64,000 nucleotides of DNA from an uncultured Mollicutes bacterium (GTDB taxonomy: Bacteria > Bacillota_I > Bacilli_A > ML615J-28 > CAG-313), in contig URLJ01000002.1 of assembly GCA_900548675.1 (NCBI GenBank), positions 62,001 through 126,000 of the forward strand, read 5' to 3'. Below the pieces are notes generated by a model, which had not been told where the DNA came from, did no database searches, and saw only the letters and a program-made list of their open reading frames with translations. Positions 32,195 to 43,000 of the stretch are shown in pieces; positions within the stretch are counted from its first letter, which is position 1, and every line of letters begins with the position of its first letter. The position numbers and the translations under genes are program-made.

Positions 32195-32504
32195 CTCTTT
32201 CTGTTTCTTCTTGTAGAGTTCTCATAATTGCTTCAGCAAATCCCTTGTCGGTTAATCCGAAAACCATTGAAGAACGTTTTCCAACCGCAAATGATAATTC
32301 CATAGAAGAATACTTTTTTATTAGTGGAATATGATAGAAGAAAGCTTTTTTCTCCATTTTATCAAGTGTCGAACTTGATGCATCACTTCCTATTAGTATT
32401 AATTTAATCTTATTATTTTGTAAACTTTTAATCACACTATCTGTACCGATTACTAACTTGCCGCTTTTTCTTGCAAGCCCTATATACTGTAAAACTCTAT
32501 CCAT
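32175..32504 (-). CDS. ylxQ: YlxQ, L7Ae-family RNA-binding protein
   Basis: This 109-residue L7Ae/L30e-fold protein has the typical IGLARKSGKLVIGTDSVIKS start, LILIGSDASSSTLDKM and FAVGKRSSMVFGLTDKGFA. Such proteins bind kink-turn RNA. YlxQ sits between ylxR and infB in most Bacilli, as here, but its target RNA is not settled. Confidence 0.9.
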   Translation of the reverse strand: MDRVLQYIGLARKSGKLVIGTDSVIKSLQNNKIKLILIGSDASSSTLDKMEKKAFFYHIPLIKKYSSMELSFAVGKRSSMVFGLTDKGFAEAIMRTLQEETERGDHNEG

Positions 32505-32522
32505 TGAAACCTCTTTAATTAT

Positions 32523-32786
32523 TTAATTTTTAAGAAGTTCTAAAAGTTCATCATATATTTCGGCAGGAACTGGTATTTCTAAATAGCGATCTAACAATTT
32601 TTTCTTTTGCGCAGTTGTGATGACGGCTTTATCCTTTTTCAAATAAGCACCATGACCACGAACCTTACCAGTGGTATCGATACATATCGTGTTTTCAGGA
32701 GTTCTTACAATCCTAAACATCTCTTGTTTAGGAAGTTGTTCTGATGTCGCAATACATTTTCTTAAAGGAATTTTTCGTTCTTTCAT
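32523..32786 (-). CDS. ylxR: YlxR / RnpM RNA-binding protein
   Basis: This 87-residue protein has the YlxR core RKCIATSEQLPKQEMFRIVR and KVRGHGAYLKKD (the family's GRGAY appears as GHGAY). The family has been linked to regulation of RNase P (named RnpM). It lies between nusA and ylxQ in the standard Bacilli order, with small gaps. Confidence 0.92.
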   Translation of the reverse strand: MKERKIPLRKCIATSEQLPKQEMFRIVRTPENTICIDTTGKVRGHGAYLKKDKAVITTAQKKKLLDRYLEIPVPAEIYDELLELLKN

Positions 32787-32794
32787 ACTATCAC

Positions 32795-33883
32795 CTATTT
32801 GATAACTGCAACGTTTGGTTTGAATCTAATTCCTTCTTTGTAAGCTGTATCTTCACTCTTGATATCTATTTTCCATCCTGTTACTTGAGAAGCAAGGCGA
32901 ACATTTTGTCCCCCAATTCCTATCGCAAGTGTAAATTGTTTATCAGGAACAATCGCAATACATTGATGATTAGCCTCATCAGGTAAAATACTAATAGCTT
33001 TAGCTGGCATAAGAGCTGATGCAATAAGCTGAATAGGATCATCTTGCCATTGGAAAATATCTATTTTTTCATCATTTAATGCTTCATTAATTTGTTTAAT
33101 TCTTAAACCATTAAAACCAACGCAAGCTCCTTTTGGATCGACTAAAGGGTTATTAGATTTAACGCCCACTTTACTACGATATCCTGGGGCTCTCGAAATA
33201 TTCATTATTTCAATCGTACCATTAGCAATTTCTGGTACAGCCATTTCAAATAATCTTTTAACGATATCTTTTGTAGTTCTTGAAACATATACTTTAGGGC
33301 CACGTGGTGTTTCTTCAACTTTTGTGATATATACTTTTGTTTTATCACCAACTTTTAATTCTTCAGTTGGTAACGCTTCAGTTTTTGGCATATAGGCATC
33401 ATAGTCCATTCCAATTCCTAAAACATATGCATCAGGGAATATTTTATTGACTGTCGCTGTTATCATTTCGTTTTCATGTTCTTGGAAGAATTCAAAAGCA
33501 CGTTTACGGCCAAGTTCTTTTAAGCCTTGTGTAAAGATTTGTTTAAATTGACTTGCGCCTTTTCTTCCAACTTCTTTTTCAAAGTTAACTTCTCTTTTTA
33601 TTACACTTCCTACGCGAACACGACTCTTTAGTTCTTTTGCAGCATCTAAAAGAATTTGACCTTCTGGGCCTTCTGGATCAATTTCATCGACAACTGTTCT
33701 AACTGAGAAAACTCTTATTTTCTTTAATTCAGGGTTAAATTCAACTTGAATATCTCCTTCAATCCCTTCTAATTGGCAAGCCTTTTTCATAGCTACTGCA
33801 ACTTTTTCTAAAACATCATTAATATCTAAATTTCTTTCGCTCGCGATAATTTCAAGTGATTCATAAAAACTCTTACTAGTCAT
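32795..33883 (-). CDS. nusA: Transcription termination/antitermination factor NusA
   Basis: The 362-residue protein has the N-terminal RNA polymerase-binding domain (1-125), an S1 domain (GDKTKVYITKVEETPRGPKV, VYVSRTT) and two KH domains (VGVKSNNPLVDPKGACVGFN; AIGIGGQNVRLASQVTGWKI). It lacks the extra C-terminal acidic repeats of proteobacterial NusA, as is normal in Firmicutes. It follows rimP by 10 bases. Confidence 0.96.
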   Translation of the reverse strand: MTSKSFYESLEIIASERNLDINDVLEKVAVAMKKACQLEGIEGDIQVEFNPELKKIRVFSVRTVVDEIDPEGPEGQILLDAAKELKSRVRVGSVIKREVNFEKEVGRKGASQFKQIFTQGLKELGRKRAFEFFQEHENEMITATVNKIFPDAYVLGIGMDYDAYMPKTEALPTEELKVGDKTKVYITKVEETPRGPKVYVSRTTKDIVKRLFEMAVPEIANGTIEIMNISRAPGYRSKVGVKSNNPLVDPKGACVGFNGLRIKQINEALNDEKIDIFQWQDDPIQLIASALMPAKAISILPDEANHQCIAIVPDKQFTLAIGIGGQNVRLASQVTGWKIDIKSEDTAYKEGIRFKPNVAVIK

Positions 33884-33893
33884 AATATTCCTC

Positions 33894-34385
33894 CTAATTC
33901 ATTTTAATTGCTAATCTTATTTTCGCAATTAAACGGTTTGGTATTTCTACTTCATATTTAAATTGTTTAATTAAAGCATTAATAATTATTTTTTCATCAT
34001 CGGCATATAATAAATCGCCTTCAAATTCTTTATATTCATTCTTTTTAACAGGTATCTTTTCATATGTTTTTACATTAACATACTTACCAATAGCGGCTTT
34101 TACATCACGGCTATTTTTTAATTCTCTTTCTAAACCTGGTGATGTTACTTCTATACAATACTCTGTATCAATAGGATCTATCTCATCTAGCTTTTCACTT
34201 ACTTTTTCACTTACTGTAACAGTATCATCAATTGAAAGCGTACTTGTACTATTATCTATTACAAATGAAATAATTCGTGTTCCAAATTCTTTTCTTTCTT
34301 CTACTTCTAAAAGTTCAAATCCTAATTCTTCTATGATACCTTTTAACTCTGTATAAAGTTTTTGTTCTAATGCGTTCATAAGCAT
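33894..34385 (-). CDS. rimP: Ribosome maturation factor RimP
   Basis: This 163-residue factor helps early 30S assembly. Family signatures are GFELLEVEERKEFGTRIISF, DTEYCIEVTSPGLERELKNS and EFEGDLLYADDEKI. It is the first gene of the nusA-infB operon, with a promoter at 34449-34477 and a stable hairpin in the leader. Confidence 0.93.
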   Translation of the reverse strand: MLMNALEQKLYTELKGIIEELGFELLEVEERKEFGTRIISFVIDNSTSTLSIDDTVTVSEKVSEKLDEIDPIDTEYCIEVTSPGLERELKNSRDVKAAIGKYVNVKTYEKIPVKKNEYKEFEGDLLYADDEKIIINALIKQFKYEVEIPNRLIAKIRLAIKMN

Positions 34386-34399
34386 ACCCTTTCAAATTA

Positions 34400-34422
34400 A
34401 AGAGTGAGCATAGCCCACTCTT
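34400..34422 (-). promoter_or_regulatory. Hairpin in the leader of the rimP-nusA operon
   Basis: On the minus strand AAGAGTGGGC-TAT-GCTCACTCTT forms a 10-bp stem with one G-U pair, followed by TTTAATTTG and then the GAAAGGG ribosome-binding site. It could act as an attenuator or stabilise the 5' end. Confidence 0.5.
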
Positions 34423-34448
34423 GCTAATCACGATTATCAAGTACTTAA

Positions 34449-34477
34449 ATATTATCACAAATATGAAAAAAAGTCAA
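34449..34477 (-). promoter_or_regulatory. Promoter of the rimP-nusA-infB-rbfA operon
   Basis: On the minus strand -35 TTGACT (34472-34477) and -10 TAATAT (34449-34454) are 17 bp apart. Confidence 0.6.
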
Positions 34478-34604
34478 GCAATAGACAAATAAGGTGATTA
34501 TAAGAAGAGCATTATCAAAATAACGATAGGAAAATTTCAAAAAACATTTTTGTTGGATAACTCATCTTTTTTATGATTAGTTTAAAATTTAATGGATTAT
34601 TTAC

Positions 34605-34633
34605 TTGCATGAAAAATGAATCTAAGGTAAAAT
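34605..34633 (+). promoter_or_regulatory. Promoter of the TGS-nucleoside kinase gene
   Basis: -35 TTGCAT (34605-34610) and -10 TAAAAT (34628-34633) with a 17-bp spacer; AAGGAG lies before the ATG at 34655. Confidence 0.6.
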
Positions 34634-34654
34634 ATAGATAAGGAGAAAAAAGAA

Positions 34655-36319
34655 ATGAATGAATTAATTAATGTTAAAATTTTAAATAGTGATTTACCAG
34701 AGTCACTGACAATTTCTAAGGGGAGCACTTTATTAAGTATCTTACCAGATGAATTAAAAAAACAATATTATATATGTCTTGTTAATGGTAGAGCCCGTGA
34801 ATTAAGTTTTAAAATTAGCTTTGATGCTACTTTAGAATATGTTGGATTAAACAATATCGAAGCAGGAAAAGCCTATGAAGCAAGTCTAAGATATGTTATG
34901 GCAATGGCTTTTTATAACCTTTTTAAAGATGTCAAAATCCGCTTTAGTTATAATGTATCTCGCTCTATTTTTTGTCAAGTAATCTCCAATAATCTTAAAA
35001 TTGATAAAGGTATCGTTGACAAAATTAAAGCTAAGATGGATGAAATAATTAAACTCGATTTACCGATTGAAAGAGTTACTGTTTCATGGGACGAAGCCAA
35101 AAAAATCTATGAAGAATTTAAAATGGAAGATAAAATGGAGATTCTTGAATATCGTCCTGAAAAAGTTGTTCACTTGTACCATTGTGGATCTTATTATAAT
35201 TATATGCATTCTTATATGGTTCCATCCACAGGATATTTACAAAATTATCGTTTACGTTTATATGCCCCAGGTATTATTATTCAATATCCTCGTTATGAAA
35301 TGGGTGGAATTATCCCTGCATTTGAAGAAGCACCTGTTTATGGTAAAACTTTAAAGGCAGCTTATGAATGGGCAAAACTAGTTGATTCACAAACCATTTA
35401 TAAAATCAATCACCATATTAGCGGCAAAAACACCAATGAATTTATTCAAATGTGTGAAACAAAACATAATAATATGTTGGCTGAATTAGGTGAAAGAATT
35501 AAAAACGATATTGAAAATATTAGACTTATCGCTATTGCAGGACCATCTAGCAGCGGAAAAACTACTTTCTCTAATCGCCTAAGAATTGAACTTATGTCAA
35601 GAGGGATCAATCCTGTTATGATTTCTATTGACGATTATTATTTAGATCGTGATAAAATAGAACCAAATGAAAATGGTGAAATTGACCTTGAAGATATCAA
35701 TACTCTCGATGTAGAATTATTCAATCAACACATGTACGCCTTAATTAATGGTGAAGAAGTACAACTTCCACATTTTGATTTTGTACTAGCTAAAAGAGTT
35801 CCCGGAAAGAAAATCAAAGTGGCACCAAATTGTCCTATCATTATCGAAGGCATACACGCGTTAAATGAGTTAATGAGTTCTTCTATTCCAAAACACCAAA
35901 AGTTTAAAATTTTTATTAGCCCACAAATTCAAATTAATATTGATAATCACTCACCTATGAGTACTACTGATTTAAGATTAATTAGAAGAATCGTACGTGA
36001 CAAACAATTTAGAAATGCCCCTGCTACAAAAACTTTGTCAATGTGGCCTTCGGTTAGACGTGGTGAATTTAAATGGATTTATCCTAACCAAGAACAATCA
36101 GACTATGTATTTAACTCAGAATTAACTTATGAATTATGTGTTTTGAAAAAATACGCTCTTCCTTTACTAAAGGAAATCGAACCTGATAATGAATATTTTA
36201 TTGTAGCTAATCGTTTACTAAAATATCTTAAATACTTTAAATCTATTGATGAAGCAGCTATTCCATGTAATTCTTTAATTAGAGAATTTATTGGTGGAAG
36301 TTGTTTTAACGTATGTTAA
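34655..36319 (+). CDS. TGS-domain nucleoside (uridine) kinase
   Basis: This 554-residue protein fuses a ThrRS-like N-terminal half to a P-loop kinase. Residues 1-65 resemble a TGS domain and about 65-255 the ThrRS second additional domain (HLYHCGSYYNYMHSYMVPST). The uridine kinase/PRK domain follows, with Walker A GPSSSGKTTFSNRL (from residue 296), ISIDDYYLDR, DVELFNQHMYAL, HFDF and IIIEGIHALNE. Such fusions are known in Firmicutes and Thermotogae and are annotated nucleoside kinases; phosphorylation of uridine or cytidine is likely but not proven. It is a single gene ending in a bidirectional terminator. Confidence 0.85.
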   Translation: MNELINVKILNSDLPESLTISKGSTLLSILPDELKKQYYICLVNGRARELSFKISFDATLEYVGLNNIEAGKAYEASLRYVMAMAFYNLFKDVKIRFSYNVSRSIFCQVISNNLKIDKGIVDKIKAKMDEIIKLDLPIERVTVSWDEAKKIYEEFKMEDKMEILEYRPEKVVHLYHCGSYYNYMHSYMVPSTGYLQNYRLRLYAPGIIIQYPRYEMGGIIPAFEEAPVYGKTLKAAYEWAKLVDSQTIYKINHHISGKNTNEFIQMCETKHNNMLAELGERIKNDIENIRLIAIAGPSSSGKTTFSNRLRIELMSRGINPVMISIDDYYLDRDKIEPNENGEIDLEDINTLDVELFNQHMYALINGEEVQLPHFDFVLAKRVPGKKIKVAPNCPIIIEGIHALNELMSSSIPKHQKFKIFISPQIQINIDNHSPMSTTDLRLIRRIVRDKQFRNAPATKTLSMWPSVRRGEFKWIYPNQEQSDYVFNSELTYELCVLKKYALPLLKEIEPDNEYFIVANRLLKYLKYFKSIDEAAIPCNSLIREFIGGSCFNVC

Positions 36320-36348
36320 TCAAATAAAAACTAGACCTATAAAAAAGA

Positions 36349-36386
36349 GGCCATCACAAACGTAAATGTTTGTGATGGCTTTTTTT
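36349..36386. terminator. Strong bidirectional terminator
   Basis: A perfect 12-bp stem GCCATCACAAAC/GTTTGTGATGGC (36350-36361 with 36368-36379) and six-base loop is followed by TTTTTTT on the plus strand and an A-rich flank on the other side. It ends the kinase gene and the surface-protein operon. Confidence 0.92.
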
Positions 36387-36993
36387 AATAATTATAATTA
36401 ACTACTATTGAAACTTCTTTACCTGCAATTTTATATGTTACATTATAACGAGATATTTTATCATTATTGCACTTTACATCTATTATGACATTAGTAATAC
36501 TATTTGTTTCATCTAAAGTTAACCCAAGTATTTCTTTTGCAGCATCTTGTGTTAAATAACCATATATTTTTGAAACACTTCTGCCATAGGAAACAGAATA
36601 ATCGCCTCCTGAAAATGAATTTTCATTTAATACTTTTTCGATGGAAAGTTTATTAGGCATTTCATCCTTGTTTAAAGTTTTAGTAGTTTCTTCACATAAA
36701 TATAAATCTCCATACGGATCGCTATTTAAAGTATACTTTTGTTCTTTAAAAGTGATTTCTGCACCAATTTCATATGATTGTAATGTGTACCCTACTTTGG
36801 TGGCATTATCTGTTATTGTCATTTCAGATTCTATTTTCTTGCATCCTTCAGTATTGCTTATTTGCGTTTTAACAAGTTCTAGAAGTTCTTTTTTTGTTGT
36901 TTCATCTATAACATTATTACTACTACATGATGCCAAACAAATTAAACTTATAAATAGTATAAATAAACTAGATAGTTTTATTATTTTTTTCAT
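36385..36993 (-). CDS. Hypothetical lipoprotein, last gene of the surface operon
   Basis: This 202-residue protein has a lipoprotein signal with lipobox CLASC (Cys23). The rest is a soluble extracellular domain with two loosely similar halves, each mixing helix at the start (ETTKKELLELVKTQIS) with beta strands (YNVTYKIAGKEVSIVVNYNY). No family was recognised. It lies 12 bases after the giant surface protein gene and just before a strong terminator, so it is part of the same operon. Confidence 0.7.
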   Translation of the reverse strand: MKKIIKLSSLFILFISLICLASCSSNNVIDETTKKELLELVKTQISNTEGCKKIESEMTITDNATKVGYTLQSYEIGAEITFKEQKYTLNSDPYGDLYLCEETTKTLNKDEMPNKLSIEKVLNENSFSGGDYSVSYGRSVSKIYGYLTQDAAKEILGLTLDETNSITNVIIDVKCNNDKISRYNVTYKIAGKEVSIVVNYNY

Positions 36994-37005
36994 TTTACTT
37001 TCCTC

Positions 37006-40000
37006 CTAGAATCTTTCTCTTTTCAAAATAACAGCCATTGCCGAAACCATTGTCATAACCATTATAACACTTATTACGATTTGGGCATTTAGCGTTTTAT
37101 TTGAAACAGTATATACGTTTTCTAAACTTGCCACATAATCAGTCCAAAGTTCTTCATAATCATGTAATATTTTTGCCTGTCTTTGATCAAGAAGAGCTAA
37201 TCCCTTTTCTTCTACAGTAAGTGTTATTACTACATCATGAGCATCTTGTAGTACAGCAGCCTTATTATATTTATTTATTTTTTCTAATAATGCTTCTAAA
37301 CTAGAAACTTTTACAAATGATTTTTCTAAAACACTTGATACTTCTTCTTTTACCGCTGTTAATTTAAGAAGATTATCACTTGTAATAAACGATTGACCTA
37401 TTTCATCTAGTGATGCTATAAAAGCATATATTTGATACTTAGTATCATACGAAGTATCAGTTATCTCAGGATATTTTTCCATTAGTTCTTTTTCTTTTTC
37501 CGTAACAGACTTAAACATTACATTTAGCTCAGTATAACGATTTATAATATCTTCAACCAAATTTTGATATTCAGAGTTGTTAGAAATTAACAATAGTTCA
37601 ACACCACTTAAAGCATCTATTTTTTCTTTTAAACGCGTGCTATATTCTATTATTTCTAAGCCACGTTTTCTTTCAAGTTCAAGGCGACCATGTTTTAGTT
37701 TATTTATTGTTTCAGCAATGTTTTCAATAACTTCAAATTCCACAATTTTTTCGCCTTCATAATTATCATCAATAATTGTAACAACAAATTTATACTTACC
37801 TAAACCTTCAATTAATTCAACTAAAGTATTATCTTTGTATAATTTTTGTTCAATATTAAGATCAATAGTCTCTTTTAAACTTACAATTGGTTTAGTTATT
37901 GTGTTGATATTTATGTAATTTTCCTTTTCAATTCCTTCAATAATGATATTATCTGAAATATCTTTTTTCGCAATCGTTATTTCAAATTCTGTTTGTGAAT
38001 CTTTTTCAAATTCATATGAAGTTTTATGAACTATTTCCACAACCATTATATATGTACCGGCATTGCGTAACTCAACTTCTGTTTTTGATGCATCACCACT
38101 TCGGTAATACCATGCTTTAAAAGCACTAGCAGTTGCACTTTCAAGATAACCTTCAATATTTTTAGTGTAGTCGAAACCTTCAAAGATTTCTCCTGTATAA
38201 GTATAATTAGTTATTATATTTACTACTCTTACTTGAGGTTTTATTACTTCAAGCATAGCATCAACAATTGTAACATTATAATTACTATTAGCAGCAGTGC
38301 CTGTAATTTTGTGTATTCCACCACATAAGTGTTTGTGATAGTTTTCTTGTGTAATTGTTTTACCATTCATGATAACGTACATCGTGAGATTCAAATCATC
38401 ATTTTCACATAGTGTACCAGAACTAATCACATAACTAAGTTGTGACATAAGGTCAGAATATGATGTTTTATTGTTAATTGTAAGATCATTAATAGTAACC
38501 TCAATTGCGCGAGGAGTTATTGTGTAAATAGAATAATCACCATTTGTATAAGAGACCCTAACGTTATAATTGTTTGATTTAGTGTTAACTATTAGTTTAT
38601 ATTCTCTTGCATCAAGTCCTGTTTCTTTTAAAACCTCTAGAATTTCACTTAATTCTTCATTTTCTTTTAAAGTACCACTTATTACTGTTGGAACGACTTC
38701 TTTTATCATATCACCATACACAGATGTTTCATTAGGAACTTCTATTAAAATAGCACGTTTTTCAATAGTATAAATTCCATTAACAAATGTTATATGATAA
38801 TTTTGATTTACTACTTCACCTTTAATTAAATAAGTATTAGCATCTAAACCATCTTCTTTATATAATCTATAAATTGATTTAACATCTACTGATTCATCTT
38901 TCTCTGCTAAACCTTGAATTGTACCTGTTAATTCTACTAATGATTCTCCATAGATACTATTCTTATCATCAATTAACACTGTAGCGTTACGTTTAGTAAT
39001 CACATATGCATCAGCACCATTAATGAATTCTACTTGATAGTTATCATTTACAACTTCACCTATAATGTCATAACTACCAACGATATCACCTTTTTCTCTT
39101 GTTAATTTGATTATAGCATTAAGCGTATCAGCACTAGGAATTTCTGTTAAAGATTTAGCACCAAGAATTGTATCGGTATCACCATATACTTGTTCTACTT
39201 TTGTTATTTCAACAATTATTTGTTTTTTAACAATAGTATATTCTCTAATTTCTTGAGTTTTTAAAATATAATTTTCAGCATCAGCACCAGTTAAACCTAA
39301 AGTTTCAACGAAATAATTACCAACATTAACATTAGTTGTGGCTTTAGTAATAACATCGACATCATCTGTTTCTATTTTCGATGTAACTACAAATAATGGA
39401 TTTTGAATTGCTCCATTATATACTAACTCTTTTGTGGTAATGTCTACCATTATTTCTCTTCGTTCTACTTCGAAAGTTGCTTTATTTTGATATTCAACTT
39501 CATTAACAGTAACATTAATTGTATAAATACCTGCCTTCTTTATAACACTAGTATCTTTTCCTGTTAAAGTGTAAGAGATACCATCTACAACTTCTTCTTT
39601 AGTGTCATGTTTTACAACTTTAATATTAGGAATTACTTCTATACCATCATACACTTTGCTTGGTAAAAGTAATTCTACTCCATTAGAGGTGAATGTTACT
39701 TCAACATCATAATAAGTATTGTCAATTAAAATAGTAATTTCACCTAAAGTAATATTTTCAATTTCATAGTATTCACTACTTATGATTGGTTTAATTTTAT
39801 ATGTTCCAATATCTAAAATATCTAAAACATTTCCAAGTTTATCAATTGAAGTAATATATATATTATTTTGATAAAGTTCATAACTGAATTCATAATTATC
39901 ATCAATATTACCACTAACACTTATTTCTATATCCGATATTTTAGTCGCGGAAGCTTTCATTATGTCTTTATGATTTAATACAGCAACATCAATTTTACGT

Positions 40001-43000
40001 TTTGTTATTTCATATGTACCATTTTCTACTATTATATTATAACCTGGATGTTTTTTGATTGCAGTTATAGCGTAACTACCGGGTTTTGTACCATCTTCTT
40101 TTATTAAATCTACAACATCTTTAATAGTATCATTATTTAAAAGATTAGCAGTAGCACTCAATTCTAATAATTCATCGCCATAAGTGCTCATCTTATCATC
40201 AATAATTATCTTTACATCAACAGCTGTGACATTATTTGTATCACACACTAAAATATCTTTGGCATCATAATAATCTACATCATATACAAAATCTGCTTTG
40301 ATACCATTACTATTTACTATATACGTTATATTTGCTACTACAGCATTTTTCTTAGTACCATCTAAGAATGTTAAAACAGCATCAGCCTTTGTCGCACCAT
40401 AAGGAACTGTTGTTACAGTTATTTTAGCAGGAACTATTTCGATATAATCAAGATACTCACTTATTATTTGCATCAAGTATTCGGTTTCTTTAGCAGTTCT
40501 ATTTTCTTTAAGTGCGGCTAACTCTTCATAGAGTTTAACGGCATCGTTTATTAAATCGTTAGATGATTTAAGCATATTGTAATTATTCTTATAAATAGCT
40601 ACTTCCATACTGCTAACATATATATCATGGGTTAAATTAACTAAATACTTACTAGATGATAATTCCGCATTTAGTGTTACGTATTTAGTATTATCGATAG
40701 ATGCGACTAAATCGATAACTTCTGTTTTACCTTGATAGAAAGTAACTAATGCTTTAATATCGAGTGGTTTAATAGTGCTACCTACTTCATCATATACTAA
40801 TTCGTAATTATTAGTATTTTGTAATTCTATTGTTTTCACCACTTCATCAAGAATCGTTAAATCATTCATGACAACACTTGCATAGTGATTATAGAAATCG
40901 CTTAGTGATTTGTAATATATTTCATCAACAGCTACGTTCGCTGTGAATTTACCAAGAGCGTTTGTTTTATATATATTACCAGCTATTTCAATACTGATGT
41001 TTTCTATTTCTTCACCAATATAGAATTCTACATCGCTATAGTATTTACCATCTTTAAATTCTAAGAATCTTCCTTTTAACACTTCATTAATTACTACTTC
41101 TACATTTGGATGATAAGTAGAACTACCTGAGTTACCACTATAATAACTCATAATGTATTTTTCAAGGATAAATTCATCATCATTATAAGCTTTATATGTC
41201 TTACCATTTTCTAGTGGGATTCTTCCATATAAGCCGTTTATTTCAGCTTTTAATTCAAAAATACTTCGGTTATCAGTGTAACCTCCGCCAGCACCATCAG
41301 TAATAATCTTAGGTGCAACATCAGCATCTTCTGCTACTATTATAGTACCTGTATTTGATGTAGTTTGGATTATTCCAAGGAACAATCCTTTAACGTCTAG
41401 TGTACCATTATTAATTAATACGCCTGTTTGACTAAAGCCATTAGCCTTTAAGATGCTTGATGAAGGATATTCTTTACCACTCTTTGGTGCTTGTAACAAG
41501 CCATTATAGACAAGTAAACCACCTTTTTTAGCAATTTCAATAGTTCCATTTTCTTTAATTTCGATAATTGAACCAGGCATTAATTTGTAGTATTTTTCTA
41601 AAATTACTTTCGCATCCGCATTTATTATAAAGTTATAAGTATACGGGATAGAAAGGGTCATTTCGCTTGATCCATAACCTTGAAGAGAAAACTCACCCGC
41701 GGTTATTACGCCATTTACTTCAACAATATTTAAACCACTATCACCTAAATGAACTGTATTATATTCATGATTAACTGCTTTTCCATCATATGTAATTACT
41801 AAACTACTTCCCTCATGAAGCCAAATTAATGATCCTTCACTTGAAGCCGTTCTATTTTCTATTTTATCAACTAAAACTACATCTTGAGTGTGAATAGAAC
41901 TCCAGAAATATAGAGAAGTTGTTCCTAAGATTTTTGATCCATAATTAACTATTTTTTGACATTGGATGTTAGCTGTTGCGAATTGTACAAATGGGAACTG
42001 GTTAGCCCCATAAAGATCAGAAGTATTAGTACCACCTGAATAATTATCTACCATAAATGGTTCTTTTAAAATAGCTCCATCATTTAATGTCAATACACCG
42101 CTTCCTACAACTAATCCTCTTACATCCATTTTCCCATTGATTATTAAAGAACCATTGTTAACAAGTTTCGCATAAGCACCACTTGTCATACCTTGAGAAG
42201 CTTGGTTTGGTGCGTGTTGTACACCACCAACTATCAATTTACCATTAATAGTTACAGTAGCATTTTCACTAACTGTTAACGTTACATAAGGTTTGATACC
42301 TCTACCCCATGATGGGCGTTTAACATTAGCTGTGCCTATCTTCATTCCTTCTGTATCATCTAATTCAAATGGTAAAAGAATTGTAACATTTTCATTAATT
42401 GTAATATCATTAGATATTTCCATATCGGCAAGTATTCTAATGAATACTTCACTAGCAGAAGCCGTTGCATTAAGCGCTTCTTCTAGGGTTGCATAGAATA
42501 AATTATTACACATTATTTTTGAATTTTCCGTTATGAAAATAGCTTTTACATTTAACGATTTAGAAAGATTATAAGTAAGTGTTGTTTGTCTTGATAAAAT
42601 TCGACCATCTTGGTCTACCCAACCATAAAATTTTTCACTAGTATTTGTATTTGTAGCTGTCAATATTGCTTTCTTTCCAGCAGCAACAGTGCTTCCACTA
42701 GGTATTTCTACGTCATCAATTTTGGCCGTAATTGTCGTAGTAGAAGAATTAGTCTCATAACTAAATTCAAAGTTAGCTGAAATGAAATCAACGTTCGCAA
42801 TACCTGCCATATCATCACGATCTCTACTATAACCATCTTTTACGTAACCGATATATACAATTGTTTCTTCATCTTCAGCTCCTGATACTGGTATAATACC
42901 TTTTTGCCATCCAGTTTCACCTTGAGCTAGGCTTGTGTTTGTTTCTTGTAAATTAGCGCCAGCATATCCTACAAGATTAGCATATTCTGGAAGCACATGA